Source: Torreya grandis
Lineage: Eukaryota; Streptophyta; Pinopsida; Cupressales; Taxaceae
NCBI GenBank assembly: GCA_037957365.1
Contig: JARHVA010008348.1
Location: 1 to 64,000, forward strand
Reading direction: 5' to 3'
DNA: 64,000 nucleotides
In this document: one piece after another, positions 35,231-46,600 of the stretch
How the letters are laid out: the number at the start of each line of letters is the position of its first letter
Position numbering within the stretch: the stretch's first letter is position 1
Program-made: the position numbers and the translations under genes
Notes under the pieces: model-generated
Database searches by the model: none
Seen by the model: only the letters and a program-made list of their open reading frames with translations
Told to the model about the DNA's origin: nothing

Positions 35231-35376
35231 GATAGTATACTCCACTCAAAGAATCATACGCGTCTATGCTAGAAAAACTTGTCAAACAGGGGGTTCTCAA
35301 TCTCCCCCAAATCTGACCACCTCCACAATTTGATCCCTCACGCACCATCCCTGCGTGGTATAGGGAAAATGACTTC

Positions 35377-35418
35377 TGTAACTACCACCATGTTAAAGGC
35401 CATGACATAGGCAACTGT
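35377..35418 (+). pseudogene. element D zinc knuckle 1
   Basis: The frame-1 codons read C-N-Y-H-H-V-K-G-H-D-I-G-N-C, a C-H-H-C type knuckle with the spacing usual for Tat gag proteins, followed by K-T-L-K-N-I-I-Q-D-M-L-E-K-G. Expected role: binding of genomic RNA. All four zinc ligands are present. Confidence 0.85.
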
Positions 35419-35604
35419 AAGACCCTTAAAAACATCATCCAAGACATGCTGGAAAAGGGTGACCCTATCCTTGACAATCCCAATGCGCCATCCAATCAGA
35501 GCATCGACATCTTCAAGCAACCATTCCCCAATCATCTGCCAACCCAAAACAATGTCCAGACCATGACTGACAACATTCACAAACATAATATATGAACAGT
35601 CAAT

Positions 35605-36660
35605 ATGATCTCACCCTTCATCCCTAACCAAACTCTTTCACAAACTCAAGAAGTTAGTCCACCCCTTAGTCCACCGCATGTGGACGAACCTCCCTCTCTA
35701 GTTAGTTCTTTGTCAACCTCTCTCATCTTGGAGGATGCCTCAACCTTACCGGCACCACGGGTCTCACCATCCTCCTTCCTACTGCCTATGGAAGACTTGA
35801 CCCTTCCTACTCCTCGACCACAAGTGGAGGGCACAGTCATTCCTGCCCTTTACCCTCTTGAGGAGCCTCATTCTCTAGTTTCTTCTCCACCTAGGGAAGA
35901 ACCTATCTCCCCTTTGTCTCCAACCAAAGATGAACCTATCACGACTTCATCATGCCTTGGGTCTAAAACCACTACACCAGTCTCATCTGCAACCTCACAA
36001 CCATCCACATCCTCTCAAGGACCCAAGCCTCATCCAACATCTTCTCAGCTATTTTCCCAATTAGTGAAGAAACTCAAACTTCTCCCTTCAAGGAAAGTGG
36101 AGCATCAGGTATTATGGGAGCATCTCACAGCTCTTCAACATGCCTGTGCCCTCTCATCTCATGCTGCTAATCCTCCCATGGTAGAATCTCCCAAGACTTC
36201 AAAAAAAAATCAGACTTCCACTTCTAGACCATCTACACCTCAACCAACCACATCAGGATTGAAACCCTCATCTGCCCCATCTAAACCAATTAAGTCACTC
36301 AGCGTTCGCCCTATCTCCAACCTCACTCATCTGCAAGTGAAGGTGGACTTAGACCAGACCTTGACTGATAGTAGTCTTCAAATCAAATCCAAGAAGACTG
36401 CTAAACCATAGAGGAAAACTTCTCCTCCCTCATCACCATTGCCTTCCATTTTGGTCCCCCATCCTTCGACCCTGACCAGAGTCCTTCCCACTCTAACCTC
36501 TAATCAAAACCAATTGCCTCCTCTACTTCCTTTGCCTACCACCAGCCTATCCTCTCCAAAAATTTTGTCACCTCTCACGAAGAAGGTGTCATCTTCATTT
36601 GTCGCCACACCATCAACCCAGAAGGTGGTACGAAAGTCTCCTCCAACACCGCCCAAGTGA
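35605..36660 (+). pseudogene. element D Pro/Ser/Thr-rich segment between the two knuckles
   Basis: A 268-codon open stretch (35605-36411) and, after one TAG, a further 73 codons (36439-36660) read Pro, Ser, Thr and Leu with few charged residues; no fold or domain is recognisable. It is in the same frame (1) as gag upstream and protease downstream, separated from gag by a single TGA at about 35593. Element E has an equivalent segment on the minus strand (about 62970-63950), so this belongs to the lineage. Function unknown; it is likely disordered. Confidence 0.75.
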
Positions 36661-36822
36661 AAGTCACCAACATCACACACATCAATGAGCATGGACCCTT
36701 TGGTGGGCTCATACTCTTTGATATTACATTGACTTTTGTAGACTTTTAACATAACCCTTCTGCCCATCAAGCCCTTCCAACCTCTCAAGTTTAAGCCCTC
36801 TTGGTTCGATGATACGAAGATT

Positions 36823-36864
36823 TGCTTATACCATCGTATGCCAGGACATGATACCGAGACTTGT
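36823..36864 (+). pseudogene. element D zinc knuckle 2
   Basis: Frame-1 codons read C-L-Y-H-R-M-P-G-H-D-T-E-T-C, again with the C-H-H-C spacing, followed by A-L-K-A-I-I-H-R-Y-M-E-K. The flank resembles that of knuckle 1 (L-K-x-I-I, then M-x-E-K), which points to a duplication about 1.45 kb apart. Element E has an eroded knuckle at the same distance from its protease. Confidence 0.85.
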
Positions 36865-36999
36865 TGTGCCCTCAAGGCCATCATTCACCGCTACATGGAG
36901 AAGGACATTCTTCTTCTTGAGGACACTGTCAACTGACCCCTGACACTTTCCCACATTACTCCAACCTCTTTAACCCCATCGACATCCCATTAGTAGGCC

Positions 37000-37830
37000 A
37001 TGACCCCTCCATCTCCTTCACCCCCTATCTTCGAAATCAATGCCATTCACATAACCACTAGGTCACAAAAGGACAAGGTGAAAGAAAAAGCTGCCATTCC
37101 TTGGACCTACCCTTTTGTCCAGCCACCTCAACTGCCCAAGCCTAAGATTTCTATCCTTGGCACACCTCAACCCTCTTCTTCTTCTTCTTCAGGGGTGATT
37201 CATGACTCCATGTTAAAACAACTTCACCAGACACCCATGAAGATGTCCCTTTATGACCTCATCCAAACCTCACCCCAACATTGTCAAGCCCTCATCTGAG
37301 CCTTATAGGCAGAGGAGGTCCAACCCAAAGACCCCCAACCACTCGCTGCCCTGGCCCACTCTTTATCCCCTATCACCTCCATCACTTTCAGTGATTATGA
37401 GATTCCTACATCTAACACGGAAGATCAGGATGCCACCCTCTTCATCACTACCTATGTTGATCAAACACATATTAAGCATGTTATGATTGATGGAGGCACC
37501 AACATCAATATTATCTCCACCCACGCCTTTGATCAATTGGCCCTCCCCAAGAATTGCGTAACCAAAACTGATGCAATCTTCCAATCCTTCAATGACACCA
37601 CCACCACGACCATTAGCACCATCATCCTTCATATTCACATTGGTCCATGCATAGTCCTGGAGCTCTTCTATATCATCAAAGGATATTTTCAATATAACAT
37701 CTTGCTAGGCTGACCCTGGATCTGTGCCATGGCTTGCGTTCCCTCTACCCTGCACCATTATGTGAAATTTGAGCACAATGGGCAAGTCCACACTATTCCT
37801 GTTGACCCATCACCTTTCAAAACTTGAAAC
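37000..37830 (+). pseudogene. element D aspartic protease with upstream linker
   Basis: A frame-1 linker (37000-37299) with M-S-L-Y-D-L-I-Q-T-S leads into the retropepsin. The active-site region reads H-V-M-I-D-G-G-T-N-I-N-I-I-S with the Asp codon at 37489-37491; D-G-G replaces the usual D-T-G or D-S-G, so activity is doubtful unless this is a lineage variant. Element E reads N-G-G-A at the same place. The flap region and I-L-L-G (about 37710) follow, then the conserved W-I-C-A-M-A-C-V-P-S-T-L-H block after one stop. Confidence 0.85.
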
Positions 37831-38900
37831 ACAACCTATTGACTAGATGAAATCCTCATTCCTATTAAGCCATCAACCCCAGCACCACCTCCATCCACAG
37901 AAGCTTCGACCAGTTCACAACCGGTGGTCGACCTCACCCCTCCTCTTCAAGTGGTAATCAAAGACCCCATGGAAGACATCTTCCAATGACTTTCACTTGG
38001 GGAATATTGCTTGCTAGCCTTAGACATGTTCCAAACTCTACAAGAGTATGGATGCCTTCACCATAACCCCTAGTTATGATCACCAGATCAGGATGGTCAT
38101 GCCTTATGGTCCTCCTCACCTCTGAACCAATCTTGTCTATGGGGGGCTCAATCAAGCTCCTACTAATGGCAATCCTCTTTCTTCACCACAACCATTCACA
38201 TCAGACTTCTCATTTCTTAGCAACCCTACCTTTGCACACACCTACCTTTATAGGTGTGCATGGAAGGGTTTTGGCTTCAGATGCTATGATCAAGGCTCCC
38301 ATCAGCCCATCAAACTACTCAATGATGACGATGCCAAGAAATGGTATGGCTTGGAATACCACGACCCCACTCAAGCCCCTATAGACCCTTGCCTCGAACC
38401 CACCATTGATCAACCTCTTCATAGCTTGCCCATTCTTCCCTCTTCACCTACGGAGTCGATGGTTTCCATCCCTCCTAGTTTTTGTTTTTTTTTTGCATAA
38501 ACACCATCCACCTAGAACCCTTGACCTATTAGCTAAACATGGTGTCCAGGTCTCTCCCTCTCATTTATCCTAGCATGATAGAGGATGAGTTGGTGACCAT
38601 TCAAACTATCCATTGCATTGATGATGATGCCATTCTTTCCTACATGGGCACCGACAACTCTTTCATCCAATGCTCTCTCCCTTCTGAGACCCAGGTTATG
38701 TTAAATGAATCAACCATTGACATCAACCTCCCTTCTTTTGATGTTCCTCACATCTTAAAGATTGGCTAATCTCTAGACGCCTAGGAGTAGCTAGACTACA
38801 CCCATTTCCTCTCAAACCATAGCAAGGCCTTTGCCTGGACCTACCGTGACATGCCTAATTTCGACCCCACCATCACACAATATGGAAAAGGTTGTAACAT
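37831..38900 (+). pseudogene. element D post-protease linker and RT leader
   Basis: Decayed coding sequence in changing frames. Recognisable pieces are an L-Q-E-Y-G-C block, a Y-G-G-L-N-Q-A block and a W-K-G-F-G-F segment that have counterparts in element E (61400-61700), and an F-A-W-T-Y-R-D-M-P-N-F-D-P-T block near 38834 that in complete Tat elements directly precedes RT. The coding similarity stops near 38880-38900; no RT motif follows. Confidence 0.7.
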
Positions 38901-38959
38901 CTTCTTTTTCCTCATCCTTTTGACACATGACCACACCCATCATCAACCATTTTGTCTCT

Positions 38960-39232
38960 TAGTCTAAACTACATTGGTCTGAGGCCCCTTCCAATCTGAG
39001 CTATGTAGGTAGCACTCAGATGACACGATGTCTTCTGGGGTTAGCTCAACCACCCTCATTTGTTTGTCTCTCTAATGGACAAACCTTATTTCTTCCTTTT
39101 GACCATGACTTGCCCTCGACCAAGACCAATCCATTACCTTTGACCCTTCCTCCCTTTTAGGAAGAACTACATTGGCCTGAGGCCCTTCACACAAGGGCTA
39201 TGTAGGTAGCACTCAGTGTTCTGAGGTTAGCT
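38960..39232 (+). repeat. duplicated motif in the 3' untranslated region of element D
   Basis: Two copies of a roughly 70-base unit lie at about 38966-39060 and 39165-39232: CTACATTGGTCTGAGGCCCC or close variants, then GCTATGTAGGTAGCACTCAG, then a GGTTAGCTCA block. Each copy can pair CTACAT with ATGTAG around a short loop. Similar TACGT/ACGTA-flanked motifs are, to my knowledge, common near the 3' end of plant Tat elements; the role is unknown. Confidence 0.75.
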
Positions 39233-39920
39233 CAGAGACATTCTTTCATCTGCCCATCTATTCAACCAGTTATCTATCTCAGTCTCATCCTGACCATCGA
39301 CCTTGGAGATCATGACTATCTCTGTAGACCTTGACCACTTCTAAGACAAACTTTGCCTTGGTTGTTTTTGCATGTATGCTACCTCACGAATGGTTAGCAA
39401 AATTGTGCGTAGACTATTTATGACCCTCACAAGTATAGGATCACAAGCTGGTTGATCCCTACTACTTGTGACTTTTTCGTGTTTCTAGGAGCACTTATTG
39501 AGCCTGGGATACCTGGAACATGATGACCCATTAGAGCTTTAGCTTAGATTGAATAACCTGATCAGCTACGACTCATGTTGGGGCCTAATTACTTCAATTT
39601 TGGCACTCCTCAACCCTTAACCTATGACAATTTAACCTGACCATCTTGTGAAGTGGTATGCATGCAATTACAACTATTGCAACATTCACCCTCACCAATT
39701 TTCATCCACTCTTTGTCAAATCAGCACCTGATTCTCGGTTCCCTCCCCTCGACTCCTGCTTTAAGTGGGGATACCTCATCTCATCCGATGGAATCCTCTT
39801 CCTATTTTTGTCTTTTAGTTCACTTGAACAACCAACAAGATAGAATTGACCTTATCCCACACCTGGGGTAACCAACTCCTATTTTTGTCTTGCAATTCAT
39901 CCAGAACAACCAACAAGACA
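39233..39920 (+). other. 3' untranslated region of element D, remainder
   Basis: No coding domain seen. The small open frames at 39653-39871 have no similarity to retroelement proteins. A short segment with CAACCAACAAGA and TTTTTGTCTT is duplicated at about 39790-39845 and 39870-39925, just before the polypurine tract. Confidence 0.5.
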
Positions 39921-39932
39921 AAAAGGGGCAAA
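39919..39932 (+). promoter_or_regulatory. polypurine tract of element D
   Basis: The purine-rich run ending AAAAAGGGGCAAA directly precedes the TG of the 3' LTR and would prime plus-strand DNA synthesis. Confidence 0.85.
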
Positions 39933-41271
39933 TGTAGACACCAAAATTATGTCTAACCCTTGTCATCCTCCCCTTAACCCCCATTTTATTCTCCCATGCC
40001 TATTTAACCCCTCTCGACCATTTTCCCATGAGCCTTGACCCTGTCAGCATGTAACAATGACCAGAAGGCTAAAATTAGCCTCTGTCCCCATTCTACATCT
40101 ACCGACGTCGATCACTACTTGATCGACATCACCGACATCGTCACTACTCAGTCGACATCGCTGATGTCGATCACTTCTCGGCTGATGTCGACAGTTCTAC
40201 TAGCATTGGTTATCCTTACACTACATTCTCAACCTAAACAGAAGATCTGTTATCTATTATTCATTATTCGGTTCTCAATCAGTTTCTCGATCTGTTATCA
40301 GACCTTCTTTCAAAACATTCTTTCATTGGACCTTCAAAACAATCAGCCAACTTTTGATTCAATCAATTTGCAATCAAATCTCTCTCACTCTCTATCTCAG
40401 GTACAGGTATTCTACTTTAGTCATCTCATTGGAGGTTTGCTACATCAAACTTTTACAACACATCGACAACATCAATCATGTCTTCTACTCTATCTATAGC
40501 AAGTAACAGGTAAGCATTTGTTCTATGTTTTTATTTTGTTTTCTGGCTATTGTCTTTAATTGATATCACCATTTGATTTAGATTCAGACCATAGATCTAA
40601 CTTGACTTCCTCCCATATCACCTCTATCCACCCTTTCTAGAATATACAGTCTGTAACTCTGCCTAGATCCCTGCACAGACCCCCAAGTAATCCCTTTGAC
40701 TCCCAAACAGGCTCCCTAACCCTCAGATGAAACTTCAGACCATTCTATAGTCCTAAAACCTATCTAGACCCGATCAGACCCTATCCAAGAACTACTGGCC
40801 TGACCAACACTGCTCATTACCCCTACCAACGTCAGCATCTTAATCAACGTCGGCGACATTCCTTGACCAACACTAGCATAGAGACCGATGTCGGTGACTG
40901 TGCAAAGCAGTTTGTTACATATCAGGTACACATTTTGCTTTTTGTCTTTTATTTCTTTCATTTTGTCTTTCATTATTTCTATTTCTGTCAAATATTTTGT
41001 TTTTAATCAGTGGGTTGATATCCCTTAAGGAAGTCTTCATACTTCAGGGATCAAGCTTTTGCTTGACAGCCCACCATCTCTTCATCTAATGTTTTTCATT
41101 TTTTAGTCTCTTTTTCTTTCAGGTGTCATCCTCCACAACCAAAGAGGAGTTCCTGCTATCATCTAATTTTGGTGCGCACGACTTCATCCAAGTACATACA
41201 AGCCTTAGACCATTCTTCTTATTTTCTTATTTCTCTCTTTGAATGTAAAAAGTGAATATAGCATAGAAACA
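39933..41271 (+). repeat. 3' LTR of element D
   Basis: Begins TGTAGACACCAAAATTATGT and ends ATAGAAACA, followed by the second CTTTG. Colinear with the 5' LTR including the CGATGTC word cluster (about 40095-40210) and the second cluster (about 40797-40905). Most differences are transitions. Confidence 0.95.
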
Positions 41272-41950
41272 CTTTGTATTCATATAATTTCTCAAATATC
41301 CTCCTTAATATTTTTGGATGATTGGCCCTAGTCTTTGATTTGCTTAGTATGTTATCAACATAGTCTTTGATAATGTCATGAATTATATCATGAAATATGA
41401 ATATCATGGATCTTTGATAGGTGGAACCTACATTATTAAAACCAAATAACATAACTTGATAATAGAATGTTCCTCACAAAGTGGTGAAAATTGTATTGCG
41501 TTGGTCTTTTGGTGATATTTAGATCTGATTGTAGCCCAAGAATCTATCCATCAGTGAAAGCATCTCATAACCTAATGTGGATTTCAAAATCATGTCAATG
41601 TTTGGCAATGGAAATTTATCTTTTGGGCAAGCTTTGTTAATGTCCCTAAAATTAGTGTAGATTTTGATTCCTTTTAGCTTTTTACTGACTTACACCACAT
41701 TAGAAATCCAATCAAAATAATCAATTGGCCTAATATATCTTACTTCCAAAAGCTTCTCCAATTCTTTATTTATCAATATAAAAATGCAAGGATGCATTGT
41801 CAATAATGTTTGCTTCATAGGTTTGGCATCAGGATGTACCATGAGGTGTTAAAAAACCAAGGTAGGGTCCAAATGAGGCATGTCAGAATAAGCCCATGCA
41901 AATATATCTAAATATTCAATTAATAGGATTGTAATTACTACACACTCCTC
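41272..41950 (-). pseudogene. element C RT, upstream part (fingers and palm)
   Basis: The minus strand reads a leader F-A-W-A-Y-S-D-M-P (about 41880), K-L-K-G-I-K-I-Y-T-N-F-R-D-I-N-K (catalytic Asp of the first motif changed to Asn), M-D-R-F-L-G-Y-N-Q, M-L-F-G-F-N-N-V-G-S-T-Y-Q-R, and Y-V-D-N near 41355 in place of Y-V-D-D. It stops at the D insertion and continues at 31478. Two catalytic Asp positions are lost. Confidence 0.88.
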
Positions 41951-43550
41951 CTCAGTGGGGGATGTGTCTAATTTAATCCACTTTGTGTCATCTATAAATC
42001 TGATGTTTACATATGAAGTGTCTTCCACTAGAATGGTTGAACCATCTTCAAGAATAGTGGGAAAAGTTCTGAACTATTTGGCTTTCTCAAAATTCTCTAT
42101 TAGGACTTGTTCTTCAAGTTCTCATAGACATTATGAATTAGAATCCCCCAAGGGGAGGGATGGACATGTAAAAAATGTTATTATAAATTCATGGATTATC
42201 TGATTAAAGGCTTGTTGGATTTCAAGGCTAAATTTATACCCATAGGTAAGTTCATCATCATTGGTATCTTGGATGGTTTGATCAAAACATTATTCTTCTT
42301 CAAGACTAAAATTAGACCCATAGATAAGTTCATCATTGGTGGTCTGTTGGTTTATATTTGAATAATGTTGAACACCCCCATCTAATGGTACTTGAAAATG
42401 TTTTCACCAATATGTTGTCCTTTATCTTTACATTTTCCCTACTCTAAAAGTGCCTCAAAGATGTTTTCACTTTATGACCTCAATGTTTTATTTAATTATT
42501 TTTGGGTAAGGGTGTTCACATGCTCTCCAAAGTAGGATTCATGATCCAACTTGATTGAGAACCCTTTTTTGTGATCTCCCAATGGAACATTATCCTTAAG
42601 GCCTAGAATATTGTAGAAGGCCTTATCATTCTAAAACTCATCAATTGATACATTGGATTCTTGTTGGCCCTAATCTATCAGTTTGGGATAATACAATGGT
42701 AATAAATTATGATGAATGAATGGTTGAAGGATACAAATTGAATTATTGTTAAATAAATTGGTTTGGACTAATTCACTAAATTGGCTATGATCAGACTCTA
42801 CTTTTTTATCAGCATCATCATCACTAGTCATTGGTAATGGAACTCACATAAGATATGTAGCATCACCCCTAGGTAGTTTAAATCTAAATCCATAGGTTTC
42901 ATTATACCTAGTCATAGAAATTGGCTCAAGTGTTCACTATTAATTTCGCTCAAGGACTCATCCTTCATAGTATTGGTTCTACATGATTTTATTATGAATG
43001 GGATACTTAGAACTCTTGTAACAGTCAACTAAGTTTTAATTACATAAACATGATTCATCACCTTTGAAAAGGTCCTATTCTTGGCTAAAGGTTGCTATGA
43101 AAGTGATAGGTGCTAGACTATGTTGATGGCCTTTTCCCTTTCTTTACCATTCCATGTGGATTGGCTTAGATTTTGGTCTTCCAAAGGACTTTGGGTTCTA
43201 TGCAAGTTTTGAAATGTAAAAGCTATCATGGGTTAAGTACTATCCTAGTCTATCACCACAAAATATGTGGGAAAGTGAATTAAGGGTTTTAGGGTCTTTG
43301 CAATTTTCCTCTAGTGAATCAATAAGTATTGCTTTCCCTTTAAACTACTTGGAAACTAGATTCATGCTGAATCGATAGTTATATATTTTGAATTTGGCCT
43401 TTAAATGTTTACAATGCTCATACAGATGCACATCTCCTAGAATAATCACCTCCATTCCTGAATGAGAGAATTGGAAGCACTGGTGCAATGTCAGATCACA
43501 CAAATCTCATGTAACCAAAGTCTACCCAAAAGCATGCTATATGACAAATC
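41951..43550 (-). pseudogene. element C region between protease and RT
   Basis: Strongly decayed minus-strand sequence in the place of the protease-RT linker. Short pieces of acidic and Glu-rich coding can be read, but no domain was recognised. Plus-strand open frames here (41955-42203, 43462-43644) are shadows. Confidence 0.4.
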
Positions 43551-43559
43551 AATATCAAA

Positions 43560-43880
43560 CACATTACAAAGTGTATCATGGGTCAAATGCCTAATTATAA
43601 TTGGTAAGCTAATGGTGACTTGTGAATCTCATTCTTCATTATAATGGGCCTTAATGGTGATGGTTTCTACTTAGAGATCTATAGTAATGTACTTGAGAAT
43701 CTTGATGTTTAAAATGCATAATATTCAAACCTGATCGATTATATATAAGGACACATTTCATTTTGTGCCACTTTATGTAAACTTTAATGTATAATGGATT
43801 ATTATGTAGTGGGCTAAGGGATGACATATCACTTTGGTTAAAGGTTACTTGTTGGGCTGGAGCTAGGTTTCCAACCAAAG
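43560..43880 (-). pseudogene. element C aspartic protease
   Basis: The minus-strand frame at 43651-43878 reads F-N-Q-S-D-M, H-N-N-P-L-Y-I-K-V-Y-I, and K-C-V-L-I-Y-N-R-S-G-L-N-I-M. This matches the Tat protease pattern in which V-L-I-D-x-G-S-x-L-N-I-M holds the catalytic Asp; here the Asp position reads Tyr, so the copy is dead. Confidence 0.72.
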
Positions 43881-44899
43881 CTTGAACTTTGTTAGGAGAT
43901 ATGTCATTAGGATCTTTTTATTAACTAAGGAACTCTATCAAAATGTTTTTATGGATTGTAGATGTATGAAACAAATCTAAAATGGAGATTATGATGGCAT
44001 ATTTTTAAATTATTCCATAATGCCAAACATCTTTTTTAAAACAATATTAAATGGCTTTTTCCAAGGTAAAATGGCTAGTGGGATGATGGGTGAAATGGTT
44101 GATGGTCATGGACCTGGTATGACAATCCTTAACCATCAAGTTATGATTGTACAATTGGGATTAGGTATAGGAACATTATTTTTATCAAATGATGGTTGGA
44201 GGGGTACCAAGTAGGATAAGTCTTTTTTGTCTATTCACTTGTGCATGGTCACAATATAATGACAAGATATATGTACAAGGTCCAAACATGGGAATCCCTA
44301 CTTGCTGATTTGCCTATGTATGGTCCAAGGTCAAGGAAGGATTTCTAGCATAGGTTGGTTCTTTGAGAATGATTAACAACAATATTTTATAATTGTTACT
44401 TAGTCTAGGATTAATAAAAATGGTGTTAATGTGACCTCCTATAATATGGCATACAACTACATTGTAGTCATGTATAATAACATGGTAAGTCTCTTGGTTA
44501 TTTGCACCATTCTAACCTTAGTTCTATCCATTGTTTTGACATTGTCTGTTCTCTTAGTTTTATAAGTTAGGCCTTAGTTGTTTATATTTTTGTTGTTTAT
44601 GTTACATTGGTTGTTATTTTTATTTTTAATGATTTTTATTTTGGGGAAAAGGATTATTATAAACTTAAAGGCTTTGATTGGAGGTGAAATCTCCACAATC
44701 CAATGTGATCTCTTTATTTTCCAACATATTCTAAATTACAAGTCTAGTTTTCACACAAAACTACAAATTATGGCCATTTACCTAATGAAAATTATATAAT
44801 TATTTTGGGTTATACTAGTTTGGCATGTCAATGCCCTCATGAACTTGCTCTTTTAGATGGGCCATCTAATCAAGCTAGTTGTGAACTTGAGAAAGACTA

Positions 44900-46600
44900 A
44901 TTCAATGGGATCTCCAAGGTCAATAAAATCATGATGATTAAGTATATTTATTCTTGAAGGATGAGGGTTTTGTAAAGGCATAGATTACTACATTTGATTT
45001 GCTAGTCTAGGTTGTTGTGCTTATTTCATGTGTTATGATTATTGAAAATGTTGAAAAGGCTGAGAAGATAGTGTTTTCATTCTTTAGACATGTCATGACT
45101 CTATTAATCCATTTCCAATAACATTCTTGTTGTGAGTGAATTGCTTAAATCTGTCATTATTATTGGCTTGTGTTGATAGAGATGCTTGTACTTGGATTAG
45201 ACTTAGATTTTGACCATTGTTCTAATTTTGATTCTAGTTATTACTCTAATTTGACAAGGTTAGTTTAATGATCCCTTTGTTAATTATGGATTTTTTTATC
45301 AACAATCCTTTGTCAATGATCTCTTCTAACGTATATGCACATTAGAACTCCAAATTGTAAGATATCTCATTGTGAATATTTTTGGTAAACACATCGGCTA
45401 ATTACTTATTTGGTAGATTGTGGGTGAATTGGATTGCAAAGGATATCCATCACTATATATAGCTTGAAAATCATTCACCGGATTTATATTTCTCTTGTGT
45501 TAAATCTACCAAGGAAGTCTCATGCTCAAGATTGTAAGAGAAGTGTTGTTAAAACTTGTCTGAGAGATCAACAAAATTAGGTACTAAATTCTTTGGTAAT
45601 TACAGGAACCATTCCAATGCTTATCAATCTAGAATTATTTGGAACAACAACAAGAAGTATATGTTTCTATATGCCACTAGTTATCATGTAAAAAGTAAAT
45701 ACATTAGATGTGTTTTCGGTTCACCTTTCCCCTTGTATTTGTCATACTTTGGTGGTTTGTACCCTAGAGGAAATGGTATCTAAAAATACTCCATGTTGAA
45801 AGGGTAAGAACATACATCATCCAACTTTGAATTTTTATTCTATTATCCTTCTTAAATGAGGGAAATTATGTCATTCATTTTTCAAAGCTCTTGTGTAAGA
45901 AAAATAGTGGGATCATTAGTATGTTGAGGTGGAAGTTGATCAGTTAAAATTGAATTATTTTAACTAAGGTATGATGGTGGTGTTTATTGGGCAATGATGG
46001 ATTAGCTAGGGAATGGACCAAGAATATGCATGCATGGATTAGGGTACAATTATTGAGGTTGGGATGGTGGTATATGACCATATTGTGCCTATTGAGGTTT
46101 AATAGGGACATATTACAAACTAGCTTGTTGATTGGGAGGGAATTGTGACCCAAAACTCTATCTTTGAACTTATGTCACATTCTACACAAAAGGTAATTAT
46201 TGCCTGATAGGTACTTGAGGAACATTAGAACCTCCTAGTTTCATGAATCCGTATTGGTAAGTGGATCCATGTTGGAGATTTGACACCTATAATTGACTAG
46301 TATTGACATGTTATTAGTTAGACATCATTGAGTTTTGGATTAGGATGTTAGTTTGCAACTGAAGAGGTATGATCATTATTATTTGGAGAGGTGGAACATT
46401 GGTTTCCCCATTTTGAGGTGGAAATATAGTTTTCCTCTATTGCATGGGTATTATTGTCTCCAAATATTACACCCTAGAAGAATTTGTTCAATCTTCTTTT
46501 AGATTTGGGCAACATGGGAACATTTCTAGGTATGTGGGTGTACCTATATTGGAAATGAGCCTCTAGATTTAAGGGATAGCTTATTGATTGTATCTTGAAA
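44900..46600 (-). pseudogene. gag: element C gag
   Basis: The minus strand first shows a Gln/Pro-rich N-terminal part (about 46450-45950, for example Q-F-P-P-N-Q-Q-A and I-P-P-S-Q-P-Q), then the gag core: A-L-E-W-F near 45650, F-V-D-L-S-D-K-F near 45580, Y-N-L-E-H-E-T-S-L, and N-L-P-N-K with L-A-D-V-F-T-K-N-I-H near 45400. This is the usual Tat gag layout with W-Y-x-x-L, F-x-x-x-F and R-W-R-type blocks. Many stops are present. Confidence 0.72.

Larger units (their letters stand above)
31479..41271 (+). mobile_element. element D: complete Tat-type LTR retrotransposon lacking RT, RNase H and integrase
   Basis: A 9.8-kb element with LTRs of 1354 and 1339 bases, TG...CA ends, CTTTG target duplication, primer binding site and polypurine tract. 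The internal 7.1 kb codes for gag, a first zinc knuckle, a long Pro/Ser/Thr-rich segment, a second knuckle and protease, then the linker and the leader of RT (F-A-W-T-Y-R-D-M-P, about 38834), after which pol stops abruptly and 3' untranslated sequence follows. LTRs look about 92% identical. It would need enzymes from a relative; E has the same architecture around the protease and is a plausible type of donor. Post-insertion deletion cannot be excluded. Confidence 0.95.
28930..46600 (-). mobile_element. element C: minus-strand Tat-type Ty3/Gypsy retrotransposon, split by element D
   Basis: Reading down from about 46.6 kb the minus strand carries a Q/P-rich gag N-terminus, gag core, protease, RT, RNase H, extra RNase H and integrase in the usual Tat order. 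Element D (31479-41271) is inserted in RT between the palm and the following thumb region; the two RT parts meet in frame once D and one copy of its target duplication CTTTG are left out. Heavily mutated, with many stops. Its own LTRs were not located; element B's LTR lies close to the 5' side. Confidence 0.9.

Noticed and set aside
35605..36411. 268-codon Pro/Ser-rich frame considered as a host extensin-like gene
   Set aside because: It is in frame with gag and protease of element D, lies between its LTRs and has a counterpart in element E.
37831..38300. G-patch domain after the protease in D and E
   Set aside because: Glycines are present (Y-G-G-L, W-K-G-F) but the spacing does not fit the G-patch consensus; kept only as a conserved linker.
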